Assembly (NCBI RefSeq): GCF_900101905.1
Contig: NZ_FNAJ01000004.1
Location: 591,869-655,868, forward strand
Direction of reading: 5' to 3'
DNA length: 64,000 bases
DNA from: Myxococcus virescens
Lineage (GTDB): Bacteria > Myxococcota > Myxococcia > Myxococcales > Myxococcaceae
Position 1 is the first letter of the stretch. Every line of letters starts with the position of its first letter. The position numbers and the translations under genes were made by a program. Positions 9,311-22,094 of this stretch are shown piece by piece. The notes beneath the pieces are model-generated. The model worked only from the letters and a program-made list of their open reading frames with translations. It had not been told where the DNA came from and ran no database searches.

Positions 9311-9505
9311 ATGAAGCGCCCTACCGAGCCCGACGCCCCCGTGATGCCGTCGCTGCTCGTCTTCGCCGTCGCGGTGCTCCTCTTCGGCTCGCCCCTGCGC
9401 CGACTGTGGCTGGCGGAGGGCGCGCCGGGGTACCTGCCTTTCGCGGTGTGGCTGGGCGTCATCCTCCTGGGCGGCTGGGCTGCGCACCGGAGTCGTGCCC
9501 CATGA
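9311..9505 (+). CDS. Small membrane protein preceding the sensor kinase
   Basis: A 64-residue protein with two predicted membrane helices (VMPSLLVFAVAVLLFG and YLPFAVWLGVILLGGW). Its stop codon overlaps the kinase start in an ATGA arrangement (9502-9505), a strong sign of translational coupling. Small two-helix proteins upstream of symporter-type histidine kinases are known in other bacteria and may be accessory subunits, but this assignment is inference. The ATG at 9311 was preferred to one at 9263 because it starts just before the hydrophobic region. Confidence 0.7.
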   Translation: MKRPTEPDAPVMPSLLVFAVAVLLFGSPLRRLWLAEGAPGYLPFAVWLGVILLGGWAAHRSRAP

Positions 9506-12470
9506 CGCTCGAGCTCGGCTCGCTCGTCGCCGCGTCCGTCGCCTACCTGCTGGTGCTCTTCCTGGTGGCCTACGCGGCGGAGCGAGGCGCCATCCCCGCG
9601 CGCATCACCCAGCATCCGCTCGTCTACGCACTGGCCCTGGGCGTGTACGCCACGTCGTGGTCCTACTTCGGCAGCGTGGGCTACGCGGCCCGGCATGGTT
9701 TCCGCTACCTGGGCATCTACCTGGGCGTCACCCTGGCGTGCCTGCTGATTCCCGTGCTGTGGCGCCCGCTGCTGCGCCTGTCCCGCGAGTTGCAGCTCAC
9801 GTCGCTAGCGGACGTGTTGGCCTTCCGCTACCCGGGGCAATCCACCGGCACGGCGGTGACGCTGTTCCTGCTGGCGGGCAGCCTGCCCTATCTGGCGCTC
9901 CAGGTGCGGGCCGTCGTGGAGTCCGCGCGCGTCCTCAGTCCCTCCGCGTCTCCCACGCTGGTGGGCCTGGGCTTCTGCGCGGTCCTCACCGTCTTCTCCG
10001 TCCTCTTCGGCGCACGGCACCTCACCCCGCGCGAGCGGCACGAAGGCCTGATGCTGGCCATCGCCTTCGAGTCCGCGGTGAAGCTCGTCGCACTGGTGGC
10101 CGTGGGCGTCTGGGCGGTCTCCAACGTATTCGGCGGCGTGGATGGGCTGCTGGCCTGGGTCGACGCGCATCCAGAGGCCATCGACGCACTTCAACGCCCG
10201 GCGCGAGATGCCTCCTGGTCACCGCTGCTGGTGCTCTCTTGCGCGGCCGCGTTCCTCACGCCTCGCAGCTACCACGTGGCCTTCACCGAGGCCCCGGAGC
10301 GTGAGGGGCTGGCCACCGCCACCTGGGCCTTCCCGCTGCTGTTGCTGGTGATGAACCTGGTCGTCCCCGTGGTGCTCTGGAGCGGCGAGGCGCTGGGACT
10401 GCCCTGGCCCGCGGACTTCCACGTGCTGGCGGTGCCCGCGTCACGCGGCGCCACGTGGCTGGCGCTGGGTGCATTCCTGGGCGGCGTCTCCGCGGCCAGC
10501 GCCATGGTCATCGTCACCACGCTGGCCCTGGCGCCCATGTGCCTCACGCACCTGGTGCTGCCCCTGGGCTACGCACGCGGGCAGCCGAATCTCTACGGCT
10601 GGCTGCTGTGGGCGCGCCGGCTGCTCATCGGCATCATCATCCTGGCCGGCTACGGCTTCCACTGGCTGCTGAACATTCGCGGCACGGGACTGGTGGACCT
10701 GGGGCTGGTGTCCTTCGTCGCGGTGGCGCAGTTCATCCCGGGCGTGCTGGGGCTGCTGTTCTGGAAGCGGGGCACGCGCGCCGGGCTGCTGACGGGCCTG
10801 GTGGCGGGCGCCAGCCTGTGGCTGCTGACGCTGGTGGTGCCCCTGTGGGCGTCACCGGGCGTCGTCGCGTGGACGCACCGCATGGCGGCGCTGCTCGGCT
10901 TCTCCGACAGTGAGCCCTGGGGCTTCGCCACCTTTGCCTCGCTCAGCCTCAACGGGCTGGCCTTCATCGGCGTGTCGCTGGCGACGCGTCAGTCCGCCGA
11001 GGAAGCAGAGGCCGCGCGGGCCTGCACACGCGAGGAGGCCGCGCCCGCCGCGGGTGGCGTGGTGGCGGGCTCGCCCGACGAGTTCCGCCGCAAGCTGGCC
11101 CCGCTGCTGGGTGAGGAGGCCGCGACGGCGGAGGTGAACCGGGCGCTGCAGTCCCTGTCGCTGCCGCAGGACGAGCGCCGGCCCTCCGAGCTGCGCCGCC
11201 TGCGCGACGGCGTGGAGCGAAACCTGTCGGGCCTGCTGGGACCCGTGCTCGCGCGCATGACGGTGGAGGAGGCGCTGCGGCTGGAGCCCGGCGCGCGCAC
11301 GGCCCTGGCCGAACAACTCCGCTTCGTCGAGGAGCGCCTCCGCGATGCGCGAGGGCTGCAAGGCCCGGTGCCCGCGCTGGAGGCCGTGCGCCGCTACCTG
11401 CGCCGCATCCTGGAGGACCTCCCGGTGGGCGTCTGCGCGGTGGGGCCGGATGGCGAGGTCGTCCTCTGGAACGCGACGCTCGAGCAGCTCTCCGGCGTGC
11501 CGGTGGACACCGTGCGCGGCCATCCCCTGGAGGCCCTGCCCGCCCCCTGGGGCCCGCTGCTGTCCGGCTTCGCCAGCGGTGTGGACGGGGACACGGAGAC
11601 GCGCGTCACCGTGTCGGGCGTCGAGCGCATCCTCCGGCTGCACCGCTCGCGGCTCTCTCCCGCGGAGCAGGGCACGGGCACGTCCGAGGGCATGGCCCTC
11701 CTGGTGGAGGACTTCACGGCACGAAAGGCCGTGGACGCGCGCATGGCGCATCAGGACCGGCTGGCCTCGCTGGGGCGCGTGGCCGCGGGCGTGGCCCATG
11801 AGATTGGCAACCCGCTGACGGCCATCGCCAGCCTGACGCAGAACCTCAAGTACGAGTTGGAGGACCCGGCGGCGGTGCAGGAGCGCGCGGGGCTCATCCT
11901 CCAGCAGTGCCGGCGCATCGACGCCATCGTCCGGACGCTGGTGGGCTTCAGCCACGAAGGCACGGTGGGCGGACAGGCTCGGCCCTTCACGCGCGTCGCC
12001 GTGGCGCCACTGCTGAGCGAAGCCGTGCAACTGGCGCGGCTGGCGCGCAAGCAGCATGGGGTGAGCTTCGAGCATCGCTGTCCAGAGGGCCTGGAGGTGC
12101 AAGGCGACGCGCAGCGGCTGGAGCAGGTGCTCGTCAACCTGCTGACCAACGCGATGGACGCCTCACCCGAGCACGGCGTGGTGGAGCTGGACGCGGACAT
12201 CGACGGTGGCGCGGTGCGGCTGCGCGTCATGGACCGGGGACACGGGATTCCCACCGAGCTGGCGCAGCGCGTGTTCGAGCCCTTCTTCACCACGAAGGGC
12301 CCCGGCGAGGGAACGGGCCTAGGCCTGGCGCTCGCGGCGGGCATCGTCCGGGAGCACGGCGGAACGATGCAGGTGGACAAGCGGCAGGGGGGAGGGACTA
12401 GCGTCGTGGTGAGCCTTCCGGAGCCACGCCGGATGGAAGCCAGCGTGAACCCCGAGCGGGAGGCCCCGGC

Positions 12471-12474
<4 letters not shown>
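9502..12474 (+). CDS. Sodium:solute symporter-type sensor histidine kinase (CbrA/CrbS-like)
   Basis: A 990-residue hybrid of transporter and kinase. Residues 1 to about 500 form a sodium:solute symporter-family domain with about 13 hydrophobic helices, for example YATSWSYFGSVGYAARHG and ITQHPLVYALALGVYATS. A linker and a PAS domain (about residues 630-745) follow. The HisKA motif GVAHEIGNPLTAI holds the phospho-acceptor H766, and the HATPase carries NLLTNAMDAS, MDRGHGIP and GEGTGLGLALA. CbrA of Pseudomonas and CrbS of Vibrio share this layout and respond to carbon sources such as histidine or acetate. The gene overlaps its regulator by ATGA and lies 2.5 kb before acs/actP, so acetate or a related metabolite is the likely signal, by inference. 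Confidence 0.93.
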
Positions 12475-13853
<1,379 letters not shown>

Positions 13854-13988
13854 GGCACGTCGCCCTCGCGCCTGTCCACTGCCCTCCAGTGCTGGAAGCC
13901 CGTCCGCCAGGGGCGCAGCCCCGGCACGGCGGAACGCCTGCCGCGCCCCATCGCTAGGATTTCCGCCAACACACCGCAGGGGGAGCTC

Positions 13989-14816
13989 ATGGCAGACAGC
14001 GTGCCTGTGATTGGCAGTGGGGCTGGCAATCGCGCGGGGGAAGGCGTTGGCGTCATTCCTCGCGCGGAGTACGGGCGGATGGTGGTGCTCACCACGGTCA
14101 TGCCCATGGCCGTCATCACCACGACGTGGTTCCTGCCGCCGGGATGGAACCTGCTCGGAACGGCAGCCATGCTCACCGGCTTCCTGCTGGTGTTGGGCAA
14201 GGCCATCGCGGGCGTGCCGCTGGCGCTGCTCATCAGTGAGCGCAACCTGATGAGCCTCTCCCGATTCCAGGCGCTCGTGTGGACCGTGGTGGTGATGGCG
14301 GGCTACCTGACGATGACACTCTCCCGCGTGAAGTCGGGCGCGCCCAACGCCGTGGGGGTCGACATCCCCCAGGAGCTCTGGATTGCCATGGGCATCTCCA
14401 CCACGTCCCTGCTGGGCACACCGCTGGTGCTGGGCGGCAAGCGTGCGCGCAGCCCGGACGAGAAGCTGGTGCAGAACACCTCCGTCCAGCTCGCGGAGGC
14501 CCCCGCGGACATCGACGCTCACCGCCAGGGCGTGCTCTACGCCAACGCGAACATGACGGACGCGCGCATGGCGGACATGTTCCAGGGAGACGAAGTGGGC
14601 AACACCGCGCACATCGACCTGGCCAAGGTGCAGATGTTCTATTTCACGCTCATCGCCGCGGTGGGCTACTTCATGGACGTGGCCATGTCGGTGGCGCGCG
14701 GGACGACCCACGCGATGCCCGCCCTGTCGCAAGGCATGCTCGCCCTGCTGGCCATCAGCCATGGTGGATACCTGCTAGGAAAGACAGGCGACCACTCGAA
14801 CTCCAAGCAGACCTGA
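13989..14816 (+). CDS. Multi-pass membrane protein, unknown function
   Basis: A 275-residue protein with about six predicted membrane helices: four in the first half (MVVLTTVMPMAVITTTWF, LLGTAAMLTGFLLVLG, VWTVVVMAGYLTMTL, WIAMGISTTSLLG) and two near the end (FTLIAAVGYFMDVAM, GMLALLAISHGGYLL). A charged soluble loop of about 70 residues lies between. A GGGGGAGCTC ribosome site precedes the ATG. It stands between the two-component genes and the acetate operon on the same strand, so it may belong to the same physiology. I do not recognise the family. Confidence 0.7.
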   Translation: MADSVPVIGSGAGNRAGEGVGVIPRAEYGRMVVLTTVMPMAVITTTWFLPPGWNLLGTAAMLTGFLLVLGKAIAGVPLALLISERNLMSLSRFQALVWTVVVMAGYLTMTLSRVKSGAPNAVGVDIPQELWIAMGISTTSLLGTPLVLGGKRARSPDEKLVQNTSVQLAEAPADIDAHRQGVLYANANMTDARMADMFQGDEVGNTAHIDLAKVQMFYFTLIAAVGYFMDVAMSVARGTTHAMPALSQGMLALLAISHGGYLLGKTGDHSNSKQT

Positions 14817-14842
14817 CGCCGCGCGCGAAGCGTTACGACGCA

Positions 14843-14890
14843 GCGCATGAAGCGTTACCACGGTAACGCGAACGTCACCTTCGGTAACGT
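14843..14890. promoter_or_regulatory. Candidate operator: GGTAACG palindrome and extra half-sites
   Basis: A perfect inverted repeat GCGTTACC-AC-GGTAACGC lies at 14852-14869. A further CGGTAACG copy follows at about 14882-14889 and a diverged CGTTACGA lies just upstream near 14831. The palindrome is 75-105 bp upstream of the sigma-54 promoter match at 14943-14958, the usual distance for an enhancer bound by an NtrC-type activator. The repeat is seen directly; its role and the protein that binds it are inferred. Confidence 0.55.
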
Positions 14891-14942
14891 CCTGACGCGC
14901 CGGGCCAACCTGCAACGTCTTGAATCTCCGAGCGCGGCGTGT

Positions 14943-14958
14943 TGGCAGACACGTTGCT
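14943..14958 (+). promoter_or_regulatory. Sigma-54 promoter (-24/-12) for the porin-acs-actP operon
   Basis: The sequence TGGCAGACACGTTGCT matches the sigma-54 consensus TGGCACGNNNNTTGCW: five of seven positions in the -24 element, all five of the -12 element, and the exact spacing. Transcription would start near 14969. That is too close to the ATG at 14971, so either that mRNA is nearly leaderless or translation begins at 14992. It lies about 1.1 kb downstream of an NtrC-type regulator gene. Confidence 0.65.
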
Positions 14959-14970
14959 CTGTGCTGGGGC

Positions 14971-16077
14971 ATGCGCACTGCCCCCGCACGCATGCTGTCG
15001 TTCATGGCCGCGCTCGCGGTCCTGCTGTCAGCCACGCCGTCGAGCGCATTCAAGATTCCCATCAGCGAGGAGTCCTACCTCAACGTCGCCATCCTCCTGC
15101 AGCCGCAGCTCCAGCTTGTCGACGAAGGCGCGCCGTCCGGCGGCCCCAGCTCCGACATGTTCCTGCGGCGCACGCGCCTGCTCGTCTTCGGCCACGTCAC
15201 CCAGAAGCTGTCGTTCTTCGCCGAGACGGACCAGCCCAACTTCGGCAAGAACGGCGACTGGAACGTCGCCTTCTTCATCCAGGACGCGTTCATCTCCTAT
15301 GAGATGGCGGAGAAAGTCTGGATTGACGTGGGCATGCTGCTGCCACCGCTGACGCGCCATGTCCTCCAGGGCGCCGTCGCGTTGCAGGCAGTGGACTACC
15401 ACTCCAGCCTGGTCCGCTGGGCACCTGGCGTGGGCAAGGTGTGGCGGGACATCGGCGTGCAGGTCCGCGGCTTCGCCGGCCCCTTGGGATTCCGGGCCGC
15501 CATCTTCAATGGCGTCAACGGAAAGACGACCCCGGAGGGCACCGTGCTCAACCCGGACGATTTGCCTCGCGTCACGGCGATGGCGCGCTGGAACTTCTTC
15601 ACGCGCGAGGAGGACCTCTTCTTCCAAGGCATCTACTTCGCCTCCGAGCCGCGCTTGTCGGTGGGCATCGGCGCCGACTACCAGCCCCAGGCGGTGGCCA
15701 CCGAATCCGGTCTCCATGACGCGTTGGGCACGGCCGCGGACGTATTCCTCGACGTGCCCCTGGCGAACGACCAGGAGTTCGTCTTCAACGCCACCCTCTT
15801 CCACTACCGCCAGGGCCTGGACAACCCGCAGAGCGGCACGGGCTTCTACGCGGAGACGGGCTGGCGCTTCGGCAAGTTCCAACCGCTCATCTCCGGCGAG
15901 TACTTCAACGCGCGCGTGGCCGGCCAGGACCTGCTCGCGCTCAAGCCCGGCTTCAACATCTGGTTCCAGAAGCACACGCTCAACCTCCGGACAGAGGTCG
16001 CCGTCGCGTGGACGGGCGACATCTCCCAGGCACGTGCCTCCGTCACGGGCACGAGCCAGCTGCAGCTCTTCTACTAA
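14971..16077 (+). CDS. Outer-membrane porin (phosphate-selective porin O/P type)
   Basis: A protein of about 368 residues with a signal peptide ([19 protein letters not shown]) and beta-barrel features: alternating strands, [19 protein letters not shown] near the start of the mature part, and a C-terminus ending in an aromatic residue (LQLFY). The FLRRTRL-type strand and the D-A-F-I-S-Y segment are typical of the porin O/P superfamily. Two starts are possible: ATG 14971, or ATG 14992, which begins the signal peptide directly. The sigma-54 promoter just upstream favours 14992. The acs gene follows 28 bases later, so this porin may admit acetate or other small anions (inference). Confidence 0.8.
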   Translation: MRTAPARMLSFMAALAVLLSATPSSAFKIPISEESYLNVAILLQPQLQLVDEGAPSGGPSSDMFLRRTRLLVFGHVTQKLSFFAETDQPNFGKNGDWNVAFFIQDAFISYEMAEKVWIDVGMLLPPLTRHVLQGAVALQAVDYHSSLVRWAPGVGKVWRDIGVQVRGFAGPLGFRAAIFNGVNGKTTPEGTVLNPDDLPRVTAMARWNFFTREEDLFFQGIYFASEPRLSVGIGADYQPQAVATESGLHDALGTAADVFLDVPLANDQEFVFNATLFHYRQGLDNPQSGTGFYAETGWRFGKFQPLISGEYFNARVAGQDLLALKPGFNIWFQKHTLNLRTEVAVAWTGDISQARASVTGTSQLQLFY

Positions 16078-16105
16078 CCCTCCTCCACTCCCAAGGAAGC
16101 CGACG

Positions 16106-18070
16106 ATGGCCCAGACGCAGGACGCGCTCATTCCCACGAAGGACGCCTTCAGCCGCAAAGCCCACGTGAAGAGCCTGGAGGACTACCAGCGCCTCTACCA
16201 GCGCAGCATCCAGCAGCCCGAGGCCTTCTGGAGCGAGATGGCCGAACAGCTCACCTGGTTCCACAAGCCAGACGCCATCATGGACCTGAACGCGGAGCAG
16301 GTGGACTTCTCCTGGTTCGGCGGCGGCAAGCTCAACGCGGCCTACAACTGCATCGACCGGCACGCCACGGAGCGCCCCGGCAAGGTCGCCATCATCTGGG
16401 CGAAGAACGAGCCGGGCGAGTACGAATCCATCACCTACCGCGACCTCCAGCACCACGTGGGCCGCGTGGCCAACGTGCTGAAGGCGCACGGGGTGCGCAA
16501 GGGCGACCGCGTCTGTATCTACCTGCCCATGGTGCCGGAGCTGGCCTACACCATGCTCGCGTGCGCGCGCATCGGCGCGGTGCACTCCGTGGTCTTCGCC
16601 GGCTTCTCATCGGAGGCCCTGCGCGAACGGATTCTCGACTCCGGCGCCAAGGTGCTCATCACCGCCAACGAAGGGCCTCGCGGCCCGAAGTTCGTGCCCA
16701 CCAAGGCCATCGCGGACGAGGCCGTGGAGGGCCTGTCCCTGGTGGAGTCCATCCTCGTGGTGCGCCGCACGGGCAAGGAAGTGCCCATGCTCGCCGGCCG
16801 CGACTACTGGCTGGACGCGGAGATGGCGAAGCACCGCGGCGTCTGTCCCGCGGAGTGGATGGACTCCGAGGATCCGCTCTTCATCCTCTACACCTCCGGC
16901 TCCACGGGGAAGCCCAAGGGCGTGCTGCACACCACCGGCGGCTATCTCGTCTACGCGGCCACCACGTTCCGCTACGTCTTCGACATCCAGCCGGAGGACG
17001 TCTACTTCTGCGCGGCGGACCTGGGCTGGGTCACCGGACACAGCTACATCCTCTACGGGCCGCTGATGAACGGCACCACCACGGTGATGTTCGAGTCCAC
17101 GCCCACCTACCCGGACGCGGGGCGGCTGTGGCGCGTGGTGGACGACCTCGAGGCCACCATTCTCTACACCGCCCCCACCGCGCTGCGCTCGCTCATCAAG
17201 GAGGGTGACGCGTGGGTGAAGAAGTCCTCGCGCCAGTCGCTGCGCCTCCTGGGCAGCGTGGGCGAGCCCATCAACCCGGAGGTGTGGCGCTGGTACCACG
17301 ACGTCGTGGGCGAAAGCCGCTGCCCGGTGGTGGACACGTGGTGGCAGACGGAGACGGGCGGCATCCTGATTGCCCCGCTGCCGGGAGCCACGCCCACCAA
17401 GCCGGGCTCCGCCACCCTGCCCTTCTTCGGCGTGGAGCCCGTGCTGGTGGACGACGAGGGCCGCGTCATCGAAGGCAACGGCGTCAGCGGCAACCTGTGT
17501 CTGGCGCGCTCGTGGCCGGGACAGGCCCGCACGCTGTACGGCCACCACCAGCGCTTCAAGGAGACGTACTACGCGCGCTTCCCCAACCTGTACTTCACCG
17601 GTGACGGGTGCCGCCGCGATGAGGACGGGTACTACTGGATTACCGGCCGCGTGGATGACGTGCTCAACGTCTCCGGGCACCGCCTGGGCACCGCCGAGGT
17701 GGAGAGCGCGCTGGTGGCCCATGAGGCCGTCGCCGAGGCCGCGGTGGTGGGCTTCCCGCACGACCTCAAGGGCACGGGCGTGTGCGCATTCGTCACGGTG
17801 AAGCCGGACTGGCAGGAGTCCGCCTCCGAGCAGATGGTGGGCGCGCTCAAGGAGCAGGTTCGGCATGTCATTGGCCCCATCGCCACGCCGGACCGGGTGG
17901 TGCTGGTCAACGGCCTGCCGAAGACCCGCTCCGGGAAGATTCTGCGCCGCATGCTCCGCAAGATTGCCTCGGGCGAGGTGGAGAACCTGGGTGACGCCAG
18001 CACCCTGGCGGACCCGTCGGTGCTCGACGAACTGCTCGCGAAGGCCACGCCCCCACAGGCGAAGCGCTGA
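16106..18070 (+). CDS. acs: Acetyl-CoA synthetase
   Basis: AMP-forming acetate-CoA ligase of 654 residues, the normal length. It makes acetyl-CoA from acetate, ATP and CoA through acetyl-AMP. The P-loop-like [19 protein letters not shown] motif is intact. The [10 protein letters not shown] adenylate-binding motif and the C-terminal [16 protein letters not shown] are also intact, with K611 the lysine whose acetylation switches the enzyme off in other bacteria. An AAGGAAG ribosome site lies seven bases before the ATG. It is the second gene of the porin-acs-DUF485-actP run. Co-transcription with the acetate permease indicates acetate scavenging. Confidence 0.97.
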   Translation: MAQTQDALIPTKDAFSRKAHVKSLEDYQRLYQRSIQQPEAFWSEMAEQLTWFHKPDAIMDLNAEQVDFSWFGGGKLNAAYNCIDRHATERPGKVAIIWAKNEPGEYESITYRDLQHHVGRVANVLKAHGVRKGDRVCIYLPMVPELAYTMLACARIGAVHSVVFAGFSSEALRERILDSGAKVLITANEGPRGPKFVPTKAIADEAVEGLSLVESILVVRRTGKEVPMLAGRDYWLDAEMAKHRGVCPAEWMDSEDPLFILYTSGSTGKPKGVLHTTGGYLVYAATTFRYVFDIQPEDVYFCAADLGWVTGHSYILYGPLMNGTTTVMFESTPTYPDAGRLWRVVDDLEATILYTAPTALRSLIKEGDAWVKKSSRQSLRLLGSVGEPINPEVWRWYHDVVGESRCPVVDTWWQTETGGILIAPLPGATPTKPGSATLPFFGVEPVLVDDEGRVIEGNGVSGNLCLARSWPGQARTLYGHHQRFKETYYARFPNLYFTGDGCRRDEDGYYWITGRVDDVLNVSGHRLGTAEVESALVAHEAVAEAAVVGFPHDLKGTGVCAFVTVKPDWQESASEQMVGALKEQVRHVIGPIATPDRVVLVNGLPKTRSGKILRRMLRKIASGEVENLGDASTLADPSVLDELLAKATPPQAKR

Positions 18071-18086
18071 CCGGAGGAGACATCCC

Positions 18087-18371
18087 ATGTCCACGAATCC
18101 GAATGAGGAAGCGCTGGAAGCGCTCGCGGCGGCGCGCTGGCGCGTGGCCGGCGTGCTCACCGTGACGACGCTGGTGGCGTACCTGGGCTTCATCCTGCTG
18201 GTGGCGTTCGACAAGCCGCTCATGGGGCAGCAGCTCGTCCCCGGCCTGTCCATTGGCATCCTGCTGGGCGCGCTGGTCATCGTCGCGGCCTGGGCGCTGA
18301 CGGGCATCTACATGCTGTGGGCGAACGGGAAGTACGACCGCGCCCTGCACCAACTCCGCGGTGGGAAGTGA
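18087..18371 (+). CDS. yjcH: DUF485 (YjcH-like) inner-membrane protein
   Basis: A 94-residue protein with two membrane helices ([19 protein letters not shown] and [19 protein letters not shown]) and the short charged ends typical of DUF485. In enterobacteria the yjcH gene lies between acs and actP, exactly as here. A GGAGGAG ribosome site precedes the ATG at 18087, and actP begins seven bases after its stop. It is thought to assist or couple with the acetate permease, but its biochemical role is not established. Confidence 0.93.
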   Translation: MSTNPNEEALEALAAARWRVAGVLTVTTLVAYLGFILLVAFDKPLMGQQLVPGLSIGILLGALVIVAAWALTGIYMLWANGKYDRALHQLRGGK

Positions 18372-18378
18372 GGCAGGC

Positions 18379-20013
18379 ATGAACACCGCAGAAACGACGA
18401 CGCAGCTCGGCCAGCCGAACGCGACGGCCATCCTGTTCTTCCTCCTCTTCGTCGGCGTCACCCTGGCGATTACGTACTGGGCGGCGCGCAAGACGAAGAC
18501 GACCTCGGAGTTCTTCGCCGCGGGCGGCGGCGTGAGCGCGGCGCAGAACGGCTTCGCGCTCGCGGGCGACTACATGAGCGCCGCCAGCTTCCTGGGCATC
18601 GCGGGCCTGGTGGCCACGTCCGGCTTCGACGGGCTCATCTACTCCGTGGGCTGGCTGGTGGGCTGGCCCGTGGTGACGTTCCTCATCGCCGAGCCCCTGC
18701 GCAACCTGGGCAAGTACACCTTCGCGGACGTGGTGGCCTACCGGCTGAAGCAGACGCCAGTGCGCCTGTCCGCGGCGGTGGGCACGCTCACCGTGGTCAG
18801 CTTCTACCTGATTGCGCAGATGGTGGGCGCCGGCAACCTCATCCACCTGCTGTTCGGCCTGTCCTACGAGATGGCGGTCGTCATCGTGGGCGCGGTGATG
18901 ATTCTCTACGTGCTCTTCGGCGGGATGATTGCCACCACGTGGGTGCAGATCGTCAAGGCGGTGCTGCTGCTGGCGGGCGCCACGGGGCTCGCGGGCATGG
19001 TGCTGTCCAGGTTCGGCTTCAGCCCGCTGCGGCTCTTCAACGAAGCCGCCACCCAATACGGCGCGGAGGTGCTGGCACCTGGGAAGCTGGTGAACAACCC
19101 GCTGGAGGCCATCTCCCTGGGCGTGGCGCTGATGTTCGGCACCGCGGGCCTGCCGCACATCCTGATGCGCTTCTACACGGTGCCGGACGCGAAGGCGGCG
19201 CGCAGCAGCGTCTTCTACGCCACGGGGCTCATCGGCTACTTCTACCTGGTGACGTTCATCCTGGGCTTCGGCGCGTCCGTGCTGGTGGGCCGTCAGGCGA
19301 TTACCGGCGTGGACAAGGGCGGCAACATGGCGGCGCCCATGCTCGCCGAAGTCGTGGGTGGCACGGGCTTCCTGGGCTTCATCTCCGCCGTCGCCTTCGC
19401 CACGATTCTGGCGGTGGTGGCCGGCCTGACGCTGTCCGGCGCGGCGGCGCTGTCCCATGACTTGTGGTCCAGCGTGGTGCGCAAGGGCCAGGCCCCCGAG
19501 GCGGAGCAGCTCAAGGTGGCCCGGCTGGCCAGCCTCTTCCTGGGCGTCCTGGCCATCATCCTGGGCGTGGCCTTCAAGGGGCAGAACGTGGCCTTCATGG
19601 TGGGGCTGGCCTTCGCCATCGCGGCGAGCGCCAACTTCCCGGCGCTGCTCCTGTCCATGGCCTGGAAGAAGTTCACCACGAATGGCGCGGTGGCCAGCAT
19701 GCTGACGGGCGCCATCAGCTCGGTGCTCTTCATCTTCCTGTCCCCCACGGTGCAGGTGGACCTCCTGGGCAACACGTCCGCGCTGTTCCCCCTGCGCAAC
19801 CCAGGCGTCATCACCATTCCCCTGGCCTTCATCGTGGGCGCGGCGGTGTCGCTGCTCTTCCCCGAGCACGAGTCCGCCGCCCGCTTCGCCGAGGTGAAGC
19901 ACCGGATGCACGTGGGGGTGCCCCAGCCGGTTCCCGCGGTGGCCGCCGTGGCCTCGAAGCCCGCGGATGGGCCGCCCCGCCCCGCCGCCACGGGCAGCGA
20001 GGCCAAGGCCTGA
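18379..20013 (+). CDS. actP: Cation/acetate symporter
   Basis: A sodium:solute symporter-family permease of 544 residues from the ATG at 18379, with about 13 membrane helices. ActP-type segments are clear: [49 protein letters not shown] and [19 protein letters not shown]. The C-terminal tail of about 40 residues is Ala/Pro-rich and hydrophilic. It imports acetate and similar short carboxylates. Being last in the porin-acs-DUF485-actP run, it completes a pathway from outer membrane to acetyl-CoA. It shares its superfamily with the sensor domain of the upstream kinase. Confidence 0.95.
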   Translation: MNTAETTTQLGQPNATAILFFLLFVGVTLAITYWAARKTKTTSEFFAAGGGVSAAQNGFALAGDYMSAASFLGIAGLVATSGFDGLIYSVGWLVGWPVVTFLIAEPLRNLGKYTFADVVAYRLKQTPVRLSAAVGTLTVVSFYLIAQMVGAGNLIHLLFGLSYEMAVVIVGAVMILYVLFGGMIATTWVQIVKAVLLLAGATGLAGMVLSRFGFSPLRLFNEAATQYGAEVLAPGKLVNNPLEAISLGVALMFGTAGLPHILMRFYTVPDAKAARSSVFYATGLIGYFYLVTFILGFGASVLVGRQAITGVDKGGNMAAPMLAEVVGGTGFLGFISAVAFATILAVVAGLTLSGAAALSHDLWSSVVRKGQAPEAEQLKVARLASLFLGVLAIILGVAFKGQNVAFMVGLAFAIAASANFPALLLSMAWKKFTTNGAVASMLTGAISSVLFIFLSPTVQVDLLGNTSALFPLRNPGVITIPLAFIVGAAVSLLFPEHESAARFAEVKHRMHVGVPQPVPAVAAVASKPADGPPRPAATGSEAKA

Positions 20014-20056
20014 GGACGGGCATTCCCCTGGGGCACGGGTCGCCTACACTGGGCCC

Positions 20057-20884
<828 letters not shown>

Positions 20885-21033
20885 GTCGCGAGCGCTCGCA
20901 TCGTCCCCCGTACCGGCGGCCGGGCGCTTCCTGGGCCGGACGGAGGCAGAACGGACGTCCGTTTCCAGCCAATGCCCCTCATAGGGTGAAGCTTATCGAC
21001 GGAGCCCTGGCTCTCGATGCCCTGGAGGCAACC

Positions 21034-21747
21034 ATGCTCTTCCGCCAGCTCTTCGACACGACGTCGTCGACGTACACCTATCTGCTTGGGGACGAGGAGC
21101 GAGAAACGGCACTCCTCATCGACCCCGTCGCGGAGAAGCTCGACCGGGACCTCACGCTGCTGCGGGAGCTTGGCCTCTCCCTCACCCATGTGCTCGACAC
21201 GCACGTGCACGCGGACCATGTCACTGCGTCTGGCCTGCTTCGGGCTCGCACGGGCGCCAAGGTGGTGGGTGGCATCGCCGGGGCACCCTGCGCTGACATC
21301 CACGTGAAGCATGGCGACACGCTGCGCGCCGGGACCTTCACGCTCCAGGTGCTCGCGACGCCGGGCCACACGGATGACAGCGTGAGCTACCTGCTGGGAG
21401 ACCGTGTCTTCACCGGGGATGCCCTGCTCATCCGGGGCAATGGCAGGACAGACTTCCAGAATGGGAACGCCGGCACCCTGTATGACTCCATCACCCGAGT
21501 GCTGTTCGCGCTTCCCGATGAGACGCTCGTGTACCCGGCCCATGACTACAAAGGGCTGACGGTGACGACCATCGGCGAGGAGAAGCGACACAACCCACGC
21601 GTGGCCGGCCGGAGCCGCGACGGCTTCATCCAGCTCATGAACAACCTGGGCCTGCCGAAGCCCAAGCTCATCGACGTGGCGGTTCCCGCCAACCGCGCTT
21701 GTGGACTGACGGCACCGGTCCGCGCGCAAGGCAGCCTCACACATTGA
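21034..21747 (+). CDS. MBL-fold persulfide dioxygenase (ETHE1-like)
   Basis: A 237-residue metallo-beta-lactamase-fold protein. The metal motif THVHADHVTASG, a later histidine in TPGHTDDSVSYL, D in FTGDALLIRGNGRTDFQ and H in YPAHDYKG give the ETHE1/persulfide dioxygenase pattern. The R-G-N-G-R-T-D-F-Q segment is particularly diagnostic, and PANRACG near the C-terminus is also typical. The enzyme oxidises glutathione persulfide to sulfite in sulfide detoxification. The ATG at 21034 follows a GGAGG ribosome site; an in-frame GTG at 20986 is less likely. No rhodanese or sulfide:quinone reductase gene is adjacent. Confidence 0.9.
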   Translation: MLFRQLFDTTSSTYTYLLGDEERETALLIDPVAEKLDRDLTLLRELGLSLTHVLDTHVHADHVTASGLLRARTGAKVVGGIAGAPCADIHVKHGDTLRAGTFTLQVLATPGHTDDSVSYLLGDRVFTGDALLIRGNGRTDFQNGNAGTLYDSITRVLFALPDETLVYPAHDYKGLTVTTIGEEKRHNPRVAGRSRDGFIQLMNNLGLPKPKLIDVAVPANRACGLTAPVRAQGSLTH

Positions 21748-22094
21748 GGTACAGGGAGGGGGGCGGCACCGGCTCAAGGCTTGCTGTTCGGAAATGTCGG
21801 GACATTTGTGGCGCGAAAACCCCCGACATTTCCGAACAGCAAGCTGCCCATCCGGCCCGGAGCCCGCGCAAGCACGCCACGACATCGACTCGCGAGCCTC
21901 TGGGAATCTTGGCGCACCTGTCACGTTCCTGGGCCCACCTGTCACAACACGGCAGCGAGCCCCACCCAGACATCACACAGGCCTGCGACTCCAGGGCAGG
22001 TCTGTTGATGCCAAACGCACAACTCGATGAAACATCCGCCAGAAAGCAGGCCCCCGACGTTCACTCCGCACCACGCTGGGTAGGATGCGGTTCC
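21748..22094. other. Intergenic region with hairpin and direct repeat
   Basis: These 347 bases contain the perfect hairpin at 21779-21844 and, further on, two copies of CACCTGTCAC at 21915-21924 and 21936-21945. The copies are 21 bp apart, about two helical turns. The composition is less GC-rich than the neighbouring genes. No gene with a ribosome site was found. The downstream methyltransferase promoter should lie here. Confidence 0.55.
21779..21844. repeat. Dispersed perfect hairpin, intact copy (23-bp arms, 20-base loop)
   Basis: Arms at 21779-21801 and 21822-21844 are exact inverted copies beginning GCTTGCTGTTCGG and ending in CCGAACAGCAAGC. The loop covers 21802-21821. A smaller palindrome AAATGTC-GG-GACATTT overlaps the left arm and loop. 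The 29 bases at 21780-21808 recur exactly at 63638-63666, so this is a repeated element and not only a terminator. It lies 31 bases after the MBL gene and could also end that transcript. Confidence 0.8.

Noticed and set aside
20986..21033. Upstream GTG start for the MBL protein
   Set aside because: The family begins close to MLFRQLFD, and a GGAGG site stands just before the ATG at 21034, not before the GTG.
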